From Streptomyces griseosporeus (GTDB taxonomy: Bacteria > Actinomycetota > Actinomycetes > Streptomycetales > Streptomycetaceae), in NCBI RefSeq assembly GCF_014656055.1, contig NZ_BNBR01000001.1, positions 310,001 through 374,000 on the forward strand: a DNA stretch of 64,000 nucleotides, written 5' to 3'. Shown piece after piece: positions 45,695-54,383 of this stretch. The notes under the pieces were generated by a model. It was not told the origin of the DNA. It made no database searches and saw nothing but the letters and a program-made list of their open reading frames with translations. Every line of letters begins with the position of its first letter. Positions within the stretch are counted from its first letter, which is position 1. The position numbers and the translations under genes were made by a program.

Positions 45695-46903
45695 GTGATC
45701 CTCGACGGCACACCGGCCGCCTCCGCGCGCGAGAGAACGGCTGACGCGGCGGCGCGCAAACAGCGGCTGCGCCGTCGCCTGGAGCGGCTGATAGGGGTGG
45801 CCGCGACCGAAGGGAACGAGCTCGTCCCGCTGCGGAACGGCGACGAGATCTTCCCGGCGATGCTCAGCGCCATCCGTTCCGCGCAGTACACGATCGACAT
45901 GATGACGTTCGTGTACTGGCGTGGGCAGATCGCCCGGGACTTCGCCTTCGCACTCGCCGACCGCGCCCGAGCCGGCGTACGCGTCCGGTTGCTCCTGGAC
46001 GGTTTCGGCGCCAAGGAGATCGAACGGCAACTGCTCGACCTCATGGACGAGGCAGGTGTGGAAGTGGCCTGGTTCCGCAAGCCGGTCTGGCTGTCGCCGT
46101 TCAAGCAGAACCACCGCTGCCATCGCAAGGCGCTCATCGTCGACGAGCAGACCGCGTTCACCGGCGGTGTCGGGATCGCGGAGGAATGGTGCGGCGACGC
46201 CCGCAACCCCGGGGAATGGCGTGACACTCACGTCCAGGTGCGGGGACCCGCCGTGGACGGCATCGCGGCCGCCTTCGCGCAGAACTGGGCGGAGTGCCAC
46301 GACGAACTCTTCGACGACCGCGACCGCTTCACGGAACACCCGCAGGCCGGCTCGTCGATCGTGCAGGTGGTGCGCGGCTCCGCCAGCATCGGCTGGCAGG
46401 ACATGCAGACCCTCATCCGCGTCATGCTCACCTCCGCCGAGGAACGCTTCCGCCTGGCCACCGCCTACTTCGCACCCGACACCTATTTCATCGACCTGCT
46501 GTGCCGGACAGCCCGGCGAGGGGTACGCGTGGAGATCCTGCTCCCCGGCCCCCACACCGACCAACGCGCCTGCCAGCTCGCCGGCCAGCACCACTACACG
46601 CGCCTGCTGGAGGCGGGGGTGCGCATCAGCCAGTACGAGCCGACCATGATGCACGCCAAGATCATCACCGTGGACTCGGTGGCCTCGCTGATCGGATCCA
46701 CCAACTTCAACCGCCGGTCCATGGATCACGACGAAGAGGTCATGCTCGCCGTCCTGGACGAGACGTTCACCGCCGCGCTGGACCGCGACTACGACGCGGA
46801 CCTGCGGCGCAGCGTGGAGATCGATCTCGCCCGATGGCGACGGCGGACAGCGTTCCAGCGGGCCAAGGAAGCCGCCGTCACGCCGATCCGGCGCTTCCTC
46901 TGA
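45695..46903 (+). CDS. Phospholipase D / cardiolipin synthase-like protein
   Basis: A 402-residue protein with two HKD motifs: HRCHRKALIVDEQTAFTGG near residue 145 and MMHAKIITVDSVASLIGSTN near residue 315. It should transfer phosphatidyl groups, as in cardiolipin synthesis. Unlike classical bacterial cardiolipin synthases, no N-terminal membrane helices are visible, only a basic amphipathic stretch (RKQRLRRRLERLIG). The start is GTG 45695, with GCGAGA upstream. The phosphoacceptor is unknown. Confidence 0.9.
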   Translation: MILDGTPAASARERTADAAARKQRLRRRLERLIGVAATEGNELVPLRNGDEIFPAMLSAIRSAQYTIDMMTFVYWRGQIARDFAFALADRARAGVRVRLLLDGFGAKEIERQLLDLMDEAGVEVAWFRKPVWLSPFKQNHRCHRKALIVDEQTAFTGGVGIAEEWCGDARNPGEWRDTHVQVRGPAVDGIAAAFAQNWAECHDELFDDRDRFTEHPQAGSSIVQVVRGSASIGWQDMQTLIRVMLTSAEERFRLATAYFAPDTYFIDLLCRTARRGVRVEILLPGPHTDQRACQLAGQHHYTRLLEAGVRISQYEPTMMHAKIITVDSVASLIGSTNFNRRSMDHDEEVMLAVLDETFTAALDRDYDADLRRSVEIDLARWRRRTAFQRAKEAAVTPIRRFL

Positions 46904-46952
46904 TCGCGCGCTCACCCACGCGAGAACAGACGCGTCTTCTAGGGTCATCCAT

Positions 46953-47618
46953 ATGATGATCGACACTGGAGCCGGCGACCGGCTCTTCGAGTCCCTCCGC
47001 GCGGACGCCCTCACCGGCCTTGACCAACTGCGCGAGCTCTACCCGCAGCCGAACGCGAACGCGTTCCGCAAGGAGATCGATCACCTGACCGAGGAGACGC
47101 GGGCGCTCGTCGGCTGTTCCTCGCTGGTGTTCATCGGCAGTGCGGACGCCGAGGGCCGGGCGGACGTGACGCCGCGTGGCGGCCCGCCCGGCTTCGTCTC
47201 GGTGCTGGACGAGCGCACCTTGGCGATCCCCGACGCGACCGGCAACAAGCGGCTCGACACCCTGCAGAACGTGTTGCAGACCGGACGCGTCGGCCTGCTC
47301 TTCCTCATTCCCGGCCGTCCGACCACACTGCGCGTCAACGGCCGCGCCTGCGTCTCGGCACGCCCGGAGCTTCTCGCGCAGCTCACCCCGGTCGGCAAAC
47401 CGCCGGTCACGGCGCTGGTGGTGCATGTCGAGCAGGCCTATCCGCACTGTCCGAAGTCGCTGATGCGGGGCAACGCCTGGCAACCAGAGCAGTGGGTGCC
47501 CGCTGACGCCCAGCCGACCAGCGCGGAGGTGACACTGGCTCAGCTGAACCTGCCGGACCTGACCGTCGAGCAGATCGAGGAGGCCGAGCGAGAGTCGCTG
47601 CGCCTGCGTTACGAGTGA
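46953..47618 (+). CDS. Pyridoxamine 5'-phosphate oxidase-like FMN protein
   Basis: A 221-residue flavin-binding split-barrel protein. The FMN-site region is ADVTPRGGPPGFVSVLDE and AIPDATGNKRLDTLQNVLQ, followed by GLLFLIPGRPTTLRVNGRA. These belong to a broad actinobacterial family of FMN-dependent oxidoreductases rather than vitamin B6 enzymes. There are two adjacent ATGs at the start. No partner is evident. Confidence 0.87.
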   Translation: MMIDTGAGDRLFESLRADALTGLDQLRELYPQPNANAFRKEIDHLTEETRALVGCSSLVFIGSADAEGRADVTPRGGPPGFVSVLDERTLAIPDATGNKRLDTLQNVLQTGRVGLLFLIPGRPTTLRVNGRACVSARPELLAQLTPVGKPPVTALVVHVEQAYPHCPKSLMRGNAWQPEQWVPADAQPTSAEVTLAQLNLPDLTVEQIEEAERESLRLRYE

Positions 47619-47836
47619 CTGCGACTCGGAGTTACGCCGCCCTCGCGGTGGCCTAGCTGGCCGACCTGGAGCCCGTCTGGGGTCGACAGCAGTGCAGGTG
47701 CCCGGCAGACGTCCCAGTCAGGCGACACTATGGGGTGACTGCGAGGGTATGGGTGACCCTCCGCTGCCCGGGGCGGCGATGAGTTCCGTGGCGTTCCGGG
47801 GTCTTACTCAGGACCCGTTTCCGAGGAGGGCTTCTG

Positions 47837-48400
47837 ATGCGTAGCGTGACCTATTCGATGAGCATGTCACTCGACGGCTACATCGTCGGACCGGACGGCG
47901 GTTTCAACTGGACCGCGCCCGACCCGGACGTCTTCCGCTTCTGGATCGACGAGATCCGGCAGGTCGGCGTCCACCTGATGGGCCGCAGGCTGTACGAGAC
48001 GATGCTCTACTGGGAGAGCGCCGAAGAGGAGGCCTCGTTCGACGAGGCCGAACGCGAGTGGGCGGCGCTCTGGCGGCCGCTGCCCAAGGTCGTGTTCTCC
48101 GGCACGCTGTCGTCGGTGCAGGGGCAGGCCCGCCTGGCCTCGGGCAGCGTGTTGCAGGAGATCGAACGGTTGCGTGCCGAGCCGGGAGAGGGCGAAATCG
48201 CGATCGGCGGCGCGACCCTCGCCGCCGAGGCTGCCGACTCAGGGCTGATCGACGAGTACCGCATCATGGTCTACCCGGTGCTGGTCGGGGGCGGCATCCC
48301 GTTCTTTCCCCGGCATGAGCGCCATGTCGATCTCGAACTCGTCGAGACCCGCACCTTCAACTCGAAGATCGTCCACCTCCGTTATCGCGTGGTGCGCTAG
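47837..48400 (+). CDS. Dihydrofolate reductase/RibD C-terminal-like protein
   Basis: A 187-residue reductase-like protein: YSMSMSLDGYIVGPDGGFNW at the N-terminus, HLMGRRLYETM, and the NADPH-site EIAIGGATLAAEA. Proteins of this type are numerous in actinomycetes and mostly uncharacterised. GAGGAGGG supports the start. Its TAG stop and that of the convergent WhiB gene share one CTAG palindrome. It is the first of three relatives in this window. Confidence 0.9.
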   Translation: MRSVTYSMSMSLDGYIVGPDGGFNWTAPDPDVFRFWIDEIRQVGVHLMGRRLYETMLYWESAEEEASFDEAEREWAALWRPLPKVVFSGTLSSVQGQARLASGSVLQEIERLRAEPGEGEIAIGGATLAAEAADSGLIDEYRIMVYPVLVGGGIPFFPRHERHVDLELVETRTFNSKIVHLRYRVVR

Positions 48401-48714
48401 GGGGTGTCCAGTTCCGCCCTGCGCACCGCGCGGCGCTGGGCGGCTGTGGTGGCGCCCCAGATGCCCGCGTCCTCGCCGTGCTCGACGGCCCAGTTCCGGC
48501 AGTCCAGCAGCACGGGGCAGCGGCGGCATACGGCGAGCGCGGTCCGGGCCTCGGCGCCGGGCGAGAGCGAGTCGGAGAGTGGGAAGAAGATCTCGGGATC
48601 CTCGCCGAGGCATGCGGCTTCGTCCCGCCAGTCGTGTGCGGCCGCACGCCCGGTGGCATGCCCTGGCCCGCGCCCGGTCGTGGGCCCTGTCGTGTGCCGG
48701 TGATGGTCGGCCAT
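48397..48714 (-). CDS. WhiB-family iron-sulfur regulator
   Basis: A 105-residue Wbl protein. Four cysteines for a 4Fe-4S cluster are in AACLGED and in VCRRCPVLLDC; the turn motif is GIWGATT (usually GIWGG). An N-terminal extension is rich in His, Thr and Gly. Wbl proteins are actinobacterial regulators that bind the primary sigma factor. AGGGGTG supports the ATG at 48714. The subclass is not assignable with confidence. Confidence 0.93.
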   Translation of the reverse strand: MADHHRHTTGPTTGRGPGHATGRAAAHDWRDEAACLGEDPEIFFPLSDSLSPGAEARTALAVCRRCPVLLDCRNWAVEHGEDAGIWGATTAAQRRAVRRAELDTP

Positions 48715-48863
48715 CAGACACCCCTGCCGTTCCTGTGGGCTTTCGCGCCCACGCCGACGTCGTGGCGCACATCGGCGCCACGCACCCGGCAGAGGTACGG
48801 GCAGCCTACCGGCCGGTACGGGCATTCGTCACCTTATGCGACGAATTGGATGCCGGGCCCGGC

Positions 48864-49994
48864 CTAGACACACACCCGCCAGAACTCACGCATCAGCGGG
48901 TTCGGCGTCGGGCCGCTCATGGCCACCTGGGTCATCAGGATCGTGACCGTGTTCGTCGCCGGGATCACGTGGGCCGTCGTCCCGGTGCCGCCGACCCAGC
49001 CGTAGCGGCCGGGGACGTTCCAGGGGTCGATCGGGTCCACGTCGACCTGGCCGCCGTATCCCCAGCCCTGGCCCTCCAGGAAGAGCGTCGCGTTCTCGCG
49101 TTGCGCCGCGGTGAGGTGGTTGCTGGTCATGCGGCTCACCGAGGTCGGGGACAGCACGTCACCGCCCCCGGACAGCAGCATGCGGGCGAAGGCCAGCCAG
49201 TCGTCGGCGGTCGAGACCAGTCCGCCTCCGCCCGAGGCGAAGCGCGGAACGGCGCTGAAGTCTCCGTCCGGGCTGTCCGTGAGCCGCAGTTCGCCGGTCT
49301 CCGAAGGGGCGTAGGCCCAGGTGAAGCGGTCGCGCTTCGCCGCCGGGACCTCGAACGCGGTGTCCCTCATCCCCAGCGGCTCGAAGATCCGCTCCGCCAG
49401 GAACTCCGGCAGGGTCAGACCGGTCACCCGGGCGGCGAGCAGCCCCTGCAGGGCGGACGCCGTGCCGTACAGCCACGCCTCGCCGGGCTGGTGGAGCATC
49501 GGCACCTCGGCGAGCCGGGCCAGCCATGCGTCCGGTTCGGGCCAGCTCCGGAAGGGGCGGCTGTGATCCTGCACCTGCCACAGCGCCTTCGCGGCCGGCA
49601 GGGAGAAGTCCGACGGCAGGCCCCAGCCGGGGCGGGAGGCGAGCAGGTCCTCCACCGTGACCAGACGGGCCGCCGGGACCGTGTCGTCGACGGGGCTCGA
49701 CGGTGTGCGGACCACACGCGGCTTCGCCAGTTCCGGCAGCCATTCGGCGATCGGGGCGTCCAGCGCGACGCGGCCCTCCTCGACCAGCGTCAGCAGCCCC
49801 GCCGCCATGATCGGCTTGGTGATCGAAGCGATCCTGAAGACGGACTCCCGGGTCAGCGGGACGCTGCCGTCGGCGTCGGCCGATCCCACGGCGACCGCCT
49901 CGACGTCGTCGCCGCGGGCGACCAGGGCGACGGCGCCGGGGGCGGTTCCGTCGTCTACGCGCCGCCGCAGTGTCTCGTACAGCATGCTGCTCAT
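48864..49994 (-). CDS. Serine hydrolase, beta-lactamase/class C-like
   Basis: A 376-residue protein of the class C beta-lactamase/esterase family. Active-site motif SITK (SxxK) is near residue 57, YGT takes the place of YxN near residue 175, and GGTGTT near the C-terminus corresponds to the third motif. No signal peptide is seen, so esterase activity in the cytoplasm is more likely than antibiotic hydrolysis. GGAAGG supports the ATG. Confidence 0.9.
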   Translation of the reverse strand: MSSMLYETLRRRVDDGTAPGAVALVARGDDVEAVAVGSADADGSVPLTRESVFRIASITKPIMAAGLLTLVEEGRVALDAPIAEWLPELAKPRVVRTPSSPVDDTVPAARLVTVEDLLASRPGWGLPSDFSLPAAKALWQVQDHSRPFRSWPEPDAWLARLAEVPMLHQPGEAWLYGTASALQGLLAARVTGLTLPEFLAERIFEPLGMRDTAFEVPAAKRDRFTWAYAPSETGELRLTDSPDGDFSAVPRFASGGGGLVSTADDWLAFARMLLSGGGDVLSPTSVSRMTSNHLTAAQRENATLFLEGQGWGYGGQVDVDPIDPWNVPGRYGWVGGTGTTAHVIPATNTVTILMTQVAMSGPTPNPLMREFWRVCV

Positions 49995-50129
49995 CCGTCG
50001 GCCTTCCGATGGGCGGGGAAGCTACACCGGGTACGACCGTGTCCGGCACCGAAAGTCATCGGGCGGCACTGCACGAGGGCGTCCGCGGCACTCCGGTCGC
50101 ACCGGGCCGCAACGCACACACGGGGCTCA

Positions 50130-50330
50130 CGCCACCGCCGTGCCGAAGGGGTTGTCGATCACATGCCGCCACAGGCCGTCCGTTCCGCGCCGCCGCGCCA
50201 CGTCGGTGGCGGTTCCCCGGGTCTCCCGCCCGCACCCGGTGCTCCCTCACCCCGGCCGGACGCGCGCTGCGCCCGCTGCTGATCGAGCTGTACCGCACGG
50301 GCGAGCGGCTGGCCGGTCTGTCCGGACGGA
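50130..50330 (+). pseudogene. Possible winged-helix (HxlR/MarR-like) remnant
   Basis: In the 395-bp gap between two minus-strand genes one frame reads CSLTPAGRALRPLLIELYRT followed by GERLAG. This resembles the wing and last helix of HxlR-type regulators. No HTH or start precedes it in that frame. A decayed gene is possible but the match is short; the rest of the gap shows nothing. Confidence 0.3.
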
Positions 50331-50389
50331 CAGCGCACCGCGCTCCGGCTGACCGCCCGCCCGCCGCTCCGGCGGGACGCCGTGACGGG

Positions 50390-50878
50390 TCAGGGACGCG
50401 GCGGCGGGGGCGGCATGGTGGACAGGTCAGGTGACGGCTCCGGCCAGACCAGCAGCACCGGGCAGGGTGCGTGATCGACGACGAAACGGCTGGCGGGGCC
50501 GAGGCTGCGCGGGCCGAGATGCGAGCGGTCGCCGTCGCGGGCCAGGATCAGCAGGTCGCAGCCCTCGGCCTCCGCGACGACCTCCCGCTCGACCCGCCCG
50601 CCGCGCTCGCGACGGGTACACGGGCGTCCCAGGCGGTCGGCCGCGGACCGGAGCAGCTCCTGCGCGGACGTAGCGGCGAAGTGCTCGATGCGGGTGCCGG
50701 GGTCGCGCTCGGGATGGCCCCGGCCGAGCAGCCCGGCGAACGCGCCATGGGCCACTCCGGACACCTCGGCCGGGGTGACGTGCAGCAGGACGACATCGGC
50801 GTCGGCCGGGGCATGGGCGCGGGCGGCGTCCACGCAGGCGGGCCAGGTGCCCTCGACGATCCAGACGACCACGGACAT
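50390..50878 (-). CDS. Universal stress protein-like protein
   Basis: A 162-residue single UspA-like domain. It begins SVVVWIVEGTWPACVDAA and ends with CDLLILARDGD, then LGPASRFVVDHAPCPVLLVW, the usual last strands. The ATP-binding GxxGxxxxxxS loop is modified. A short proline tail follows. GGAGGAGGG supports the ATG at 50878. Stress adaptation is the family role. Confidence 0.83.
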   Translation of the reverse strand: MSVVVWIVEGTWPACVDAARAHAPADADVVLLHVTPAEVSGVAHGAFAGLLGRGHPERDPGTRIEHFAATSAQELLRSAADRLGRPCTRRERGGRVEREVVAEAEGCDLLILARDGDRSHLGPRSLGPASRFVVDHAPCPVLLVWPEPSPDLSTMPPPPPRP

Positions 50879-50983
50879 GGGCCACCCTCCTCCGATGACG
50901 GCCGACGAGCCCCCACAGTGCCAGTAAGTGAGGTACCCAGGCACGCGCGTGCGGCGCACACGCGAGCCGGGTGAGCTCTTCCA

Positions 50984-51036
50984 GCGATACGCGCTACGTC
51001 CTACGTCGCGCGATACGCGCTATGTCCTACGTCGTC
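50984..51036. repeat. Two 27-bp tandem repeats spanning a stop codon
   Basis: CGATACGCGCTAYGTCCTAC occurs at 50984 and 51011. The second copy contains the stop codon (51027-51029) of the PaaX-like gene on the minus strand. Confidence 0.9.
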
Positions 51037-51929
51037 TGTCCGGCGTCGTCCGCGGGGCGCAGCGCGTCGGCGTACAGCGTGAACAACCGCAGCGGGGACG
51101 GCTCGCCGGGGAGGGGGGCGTCGCGGAGGTGTTCCCAGCAGGCGGCCGCCAGGCGGCGGGCACGGCTTCCGGGCCAGGGCTGGGGCAGCAGTTCCGGGGG
51201 CAGCAGGGGGTCGGGGGTCATCGCCTCGGTGAAACGGGCGGCGATCCGCACGGCCATGCTGAGGCGTTCGGCGGCTTCTGGCTGCGGCTCGTCGGCGAGC
51301 CGGGCCAGGCAGGCCTCCGCCGTGGCGGCGAGGCGTTCGTGTCCGGCGGCGATGTCGGTCAGGGGCCACAGTGCGGCGGCCAGCTCACGGGGGTCCGTGG
51401 TGGTGCCGATCCGCAGACTGGTGGTGGTCAGGAAGGTGAGGCTGTCCAGGACGCCCAGGTGGTCCGCCCGCGCTTCGACGAGGTCGGTGACGCGGTTGGC
51501 GGTGACGTACAGACCGCTCTGGACGGGTGCCGCGCCCAGGTGGAGCAGCGTTTCGCGCAGGGCGTCCCGCGCGGTGCGCCGCGATTCGGGGACGGCGAAG
51601 GCGTACAGGTGCCAGGTGCCGTCCCAGGGGGCGAGCCCGGCGTCCTGCCGGTAGGCGTGGCGCACGTAGGCGGCGTCGGGCGCCAGGGAGCCGGTGGTGT
51701 CGGCGACGGCGCGCAGGGTGGCTTTGCGGCCGCGGCCCTCTTGGACGTAGCGCCCCTCGGCGACCAGCCGTCTGACGCACAGTCGGACCTGCTGGTCGCT
51801 CATGCCGAGCAGGCCGGCGACGGTGTAGAGCCGACCGGCGTCGACGGTGCCGTCCTCGCGGACCAGGGCATGCACGACGAGTCGGGTGGGGATGTCGGGG
51901 CCGGGCTGGGCGGTGGTGGCGTCTTTCAT
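51027..51929 (-). CDS. PaaX-like transcriptional regulator
   Basis: A 300-residue repressor-like protein. The N-terminal winged HTH is LYTVAGLLGMSDQQVRLCVR followed by RLVAEG; the central domain has WDGTWHLYAFAVPE, characteristic of PaaX. PaaX proteins typically sense phenylacetyl-CoA, but no phenylacetate genes are present. It overlaps the upstream GNAT gene by four bases (ATGA) with GGAAGGACG as ribosome site. Direct repeats in the divergent promoter region 52607-52655 are candidate operators. Confidence 0.88.
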   Translation of the reverse strand: MKDATTAQPGPDIPTRLVVHALVREDGTVDAGRLYTVAGLLGMSDQQVRLCVRRLVAEGRYVQEGRGRKATLRAVADTTGSLAPDAAYVRHAYRQDAGLAPWDGTWHLYAFAVPESRRTARDALRETLLHLGAAPVQSGLYVTANRVTDLVEARADHLGVLDSLTFLTTTSLRIGTTTDPRELAAALWPLTDIAAGHERLAATAEACLARLADEPQPEAAERLSMAVRIAARFTEAMTPDPLLPPELLPQPWPGSRARRLAAACWEHLRDAPLPGEPSPLRLFTLYADALRPADDAGQTT

Positions 51930-52573
51930 TCGTCAGCGTCCTTCCGCGGGTGCGTGCGGTCCGTCTCGCGAACGGGGCGGTGCATGGTGGTGACCGCGCC
52001 GAAGCCCAGCAGGCCGCGCAGGTATGGCGTCCGCTCGGTGTGGTGGGCGGTGAAGCCGTGCCGTTCGTACAGGGCCCTCGCACGCGGGTTGACGTCGATG
52101 ACGTCGAGCCGTACGCGGTGGCAGCCGTGCTCGGCGGCGACGGCCGCGACCTCCCGCAGGAGGAGGCTGCCGATGCCGGTGCCGCGCTGGGCCGCGTCGA
52201 CGGCGATGCCGTCCATCACGAGTTCGCCTTCGGCCGGGCTGCGTTCGAACAGGGCGAGGACCGCCAGTCTGGGCACGCCGCGGAGAAGACCGTAGGCCGA
52301 CAGGACGTCCCCGGCGGTGCCGCCGGTCAGTCCGCGACCGCCGAGACGGTAACCGGCCACTCCGACGACCCGGCCGTCGCGCAGTGCGGTGACGCCCCGG
52401 TCGTGGTGCAGATGGGAGGCGAGGAACGCGCGCCCTGTCTCGGGCGGGCCGAGCGCCGGAGCGAGCTTGCGGCCGAACGCCTCCCAGTACAGCGCCGCCA
52501 CGTCGTCCTCGCTGCCCACCGGTACGCCCCTGCGCAGGCGCACCGGCCCTCCCCCGCCGTGTGCCGTCGTCAT
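51926..52573 (-). CDS. GNAT-family N-acetyltransferase
   Basis: A 215-residue acetyltransferase. The acetyl-CoA motif A is MDGIAVDAAQRGTGIGSLLL near residue 125, followed by LDVIDVNPRARALYERHGF. AGGAG precedes the ATG at 52573, somewhat distant; a GTG at 52594 is possible. It is the first gene of an operon with the PaaX-like regulator. Confidence 0.9.
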   Translation of the reverse strand: MTTAHGGGGPVRLRRGVPVGSEDDVAALYWEAFGRKLAPALGPPETGRAFLASHLHHDRGVTALRDGRVVGVAGYRLGGRGLTGGTAGDVLSAYGLLRGVPRLAVLALFERSPAEGELVMDGIAVDAAQRGTGIGSLLLREVAAVAAEHGCHRVRLDVIDVNPRARALYERHGFTAHHTERTPYLRGLLGFGAVTTMHRPVRETDRTHPRKDADE

Positions 52574-52606
52574 CGCCCAACCGCTCCTGTCCACGCCGTC
52601 GTACCA

Positions 52607-52655
52607 CCGTTTCGATCGAGTGTAGTACGTTCGGATCGAGAACGACCGTTTCGAT
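52607..52655. promoter_or_regulatory. Repeat-rich divergent promoter region of GNAT-PaaX and hydrolase
   Basis: ACCGTTTCGAT occurs at 52607 and 52645, 38 bp apart, flanking an inverted repeat CGTTC-N7-GAACG at 52628-52644. The patch is AT-richer than its surroundings. It is probably the binding region of the PaaX-like protein. Confidence 0.6.
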
Positions 52656-52685
52656 TTTGATAGATAACTGGGAGGGGCGGATCGG

Positions 52686-54383
52686 ATGGTGCGGTCGCAG
52701 GGTGCGTCAAGGCGGCGCAGGTGGCGCCGGCTCGTGTGGGTGGTGGTGTCCGTGCTGCTGGCCGGTGCCGGGCTCGGTGGCCTGGTGGTGTGGCAGAACA
52801 GCTACGCGCTGCGCGAGGAGCAGGTGTCGTTACGGCACGACGGCGCGGTGCTCAAGGGCGTGCTGGCCCGGCCCGAGCGGGGCGACGGGCCCTTCGGGCT
52901 GGTGGTGTTCGTGCACGGCGACGGGCCGGTCGACGCGACGCACGACACGTTCTACCGGCCGCTGTGGGAGTCGTTCGCCCGGGCCGGATACGCCTCGCTG
53001 TCGTTCAGCAAGCGGGGCGTGGGGGGTTCACAGGGCGACTGGCTGGAGCAGAGCATGGCCGACCGGGCGCAGGAGACCCTGGCCGCCATCGCCTGGGCCC
53101 GGCAGCGGCCGGACATCGACGGGCGGCGCATCGGGCTGTGGGGGGCGAGTCAGGCCGGGTGGGTCCTGCCCAAGGTGGCCGCGGCGGACCGGCGGCTGCA
53201 GTTCGTCATCGCCGTCTCCCCCGCCGTCAACTGGCTGCGGCAGGGCCGGTACAACCTCCTCGCCGAGCTACGGCGGGACCACGCGTCCGAGCGGGAGACG
53301 CGCGCGGCGCTGCGCAGGCGGGAGGTCACGCTGCGCCTGCTGGAGCGGGGCGCGTCCTTCGACGAGTACCGGGCCGAGGTCGGCGACGCGGACGGTATGA
53401 CGCCGCAGCGGTGGCGGTTCATCGCCCGGAACCACCGCGCGGACGCGACGGCCGATCTGCGGGCCATGCGGGGCACGCCGGTCCTGCTGGTGCTGGCCGG
53501 CCATGACGTCAACGTGGACGTCGCCGAGACGGAGGCCGTCTACCGCGATGTCCTGCCGCGTGCGTCGCTGCGGGTGGCGCACTATCCCGGCGCCACCCAC
53601 TCGCTTGTCGAGCACGGCCTGGAACGTTCACGGTGGCGTCTGACGCTGACGGCGGTCTTCGCGCCCCGGAAGGTGTACATCGCCGGGTTCCTGGCGGACC
53701 AGGCCCGGTATGTGCGGCAGGTGAACAACGGGTCCGGCACGCCCGCCCGGCCGTCAGCTCGCGGTGGGCCAGGTCCGGAGCAGGGCCGCGATCCTCGCCG
53801 CGGTGCAGTTCGGGTCCAGGAGGAGGTCCTTGAGGGCGACGGCGTGCTCGCGGGTCGGCTTGACGGTGACTCCGGCGGCCTCCAGGTACATCACACCGGT
53901 GGCCGCGGCGACGGCCATGTTGGAGCGTTCCAGCCAGCGGCACCGGCCCAGTGTGTGGACCAGCGCCGCGGCCTTGGCCCAGGGGCCGTCGTAGACGGGC
54001 TGCTCCAGCAGTTCGGCCCGGTGGCGGGCGACGGCCGAGACGGGTACGCCGTAGTCGTCCGGGGCGGGGTCGTTCGCGCCGGCCGCCTCGGCGACCTGGA
54101 GGATCCAGGGAACGTCGATGTTCAGGTCCATCAGGCCGCGTGCGCTCCCCCGCGGGCGCGCTGCCCTTCCTCCGCCTCGTCGAAGACGGCCTGGTGCTCG
54201 GCCAGGAAGCGGGTCACCGCCTGCACGGCCCGCGCGCGCAGGCCGCTCGCGTCGTCCTCGACCAGCCGCGCCAGGTACTCCCCGACGCTCAGGCCCAGGT
54301 CGGAGGCCCGCTTCTTCGCGAGTTCCGCGACTTCGAGGTCCACGCGCGCGCCCAGCTGTGTCTTCGCCATACCGGGATGGTAA
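52686..54383 (+). CDS. Membrane-anchored alpha/beta hydrolase with read-through C-terminus
   Basis: An N-terminal anchor (basic RRRRWRR then VWVVVSVLLAGAGLGGLVV) is followed by an alpha/beta hydrolase: VVFVHGDGPVD, the elbow LWGASQAGW near residue 160, DVN acid region and the histidine in GATHSLVEHGL near 310. The domain ends near residue 355 (about 53750), but the frame stays open for some 200 more residues. These are low-complexity and antisense to the toxin-antitoxin genes. A TGA one base out of frame at 53722 suggests a one-base gain abolished the normal stop. GGGAGGGG supports the start. It diverges from the GNAT-PaaX operon. Confidence 0.7.
   Translation: MVRSQGASRRRRWRRLVWVVVSVLLAGAGLGGLVVWQNSYALREEQVSLRHDGAVLKGVLARPERGDGPFGLVVFVHGDGPVDATHDTFYRPLWESFARAGYASLSFSKRGVGGSQGDWLEQSMADRAQETLAAIAWARQRPDIDGRRIGLWGASQAGWVLPKVAAADRRLQFVIAVSPAVNWLRQGRYNLLAELRRDHASERETRAALRRREVTLRLLERGASFDEYRAEVGDADGMTPQRWRFIARNHRADATADLRAMRGTPVLLVLAGHDVNVDVAETEAVYRDVLPRASLRVAHYPGATHSLVEHGLERSRWRLTLTAVFAPRKVYIAGFLADQARYVRQVNNGSGTPARPSARGGPGPEQGRDPRRGAVRVQEEVLEGDGVLAGRLDGDSGGLQVHHTGGRGDGHVGAFQPAAPAQCVDQRRGLGPGAVVDGLLQQFGPVAGDGRDGYAVVVRGGVVRAGRLGDLEDPGNVDVQVHQAACAPPRARCPSSASSKTAWCSARKRVTACTARARRPLASSSTSRARYSPTLRPRSEARFFASSATSRSTRAPSCVFAIPGW
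53754..54131 (-). CDS. Fic/Doc-like toxin, degenerate active site
   Basis: A 125-residue protein of the Streptomyces Doc-like type. The helical core AALVHTLGRCRWLERSNMAV and MYLEAAGVTV aligns with the Fic motif region, but the HPFxxGNxR signature is lost apart from one histidine and an asparagine. AMPylation or phosphorylation activity is therefore doubtful. Its ATG overlaps the antitoxin stop by one base (TGATG), the usual toxin-antitoxin coupling. Both genes lie opposite the hydrolase read-through. Confidence 0.75.
   Translation of the reverse strand: MDLNIDVPWILQVAEAAGANDPAPDDYGVPVSAVARHRAELLEQPVYDGPWAKAAALVHTLGRCRWLERSNMAVAAATGVMYLEAAGVTVKPTREHAVALKDLLLDPNCTAARIAALLRTWPTAS
54131..54370 (-). 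CDS. RHH-type antitoxin
   Basis: A 79-residue protein. The N-terminal ribbon-helix-helix is KTQLGARVDLEVAELAKKRA followed by SDLGLSVGEYLARL, with a C-terminal helix that would clasp the toxin. The ATG at 54370 is chosen because a perfect palindrome, its likely operator, ends nine bases upstream. The longer frame has no support. Confidence 0.8.
   Translation of the reverse strand: MAKTQLGARVDLEVAELAKKRASDLGLSVGEYLARLVEDDASGLRARAVQAVTRFLAEHQAVFDEAEEGQRARGGAHAA

Noticed and set aside
48315..50282. A 655-codon plus-strand frame across WhiB and the serine hydrolase
   Set aside because: Composition is that of an antisense reading and it crosses two well-supported genes.
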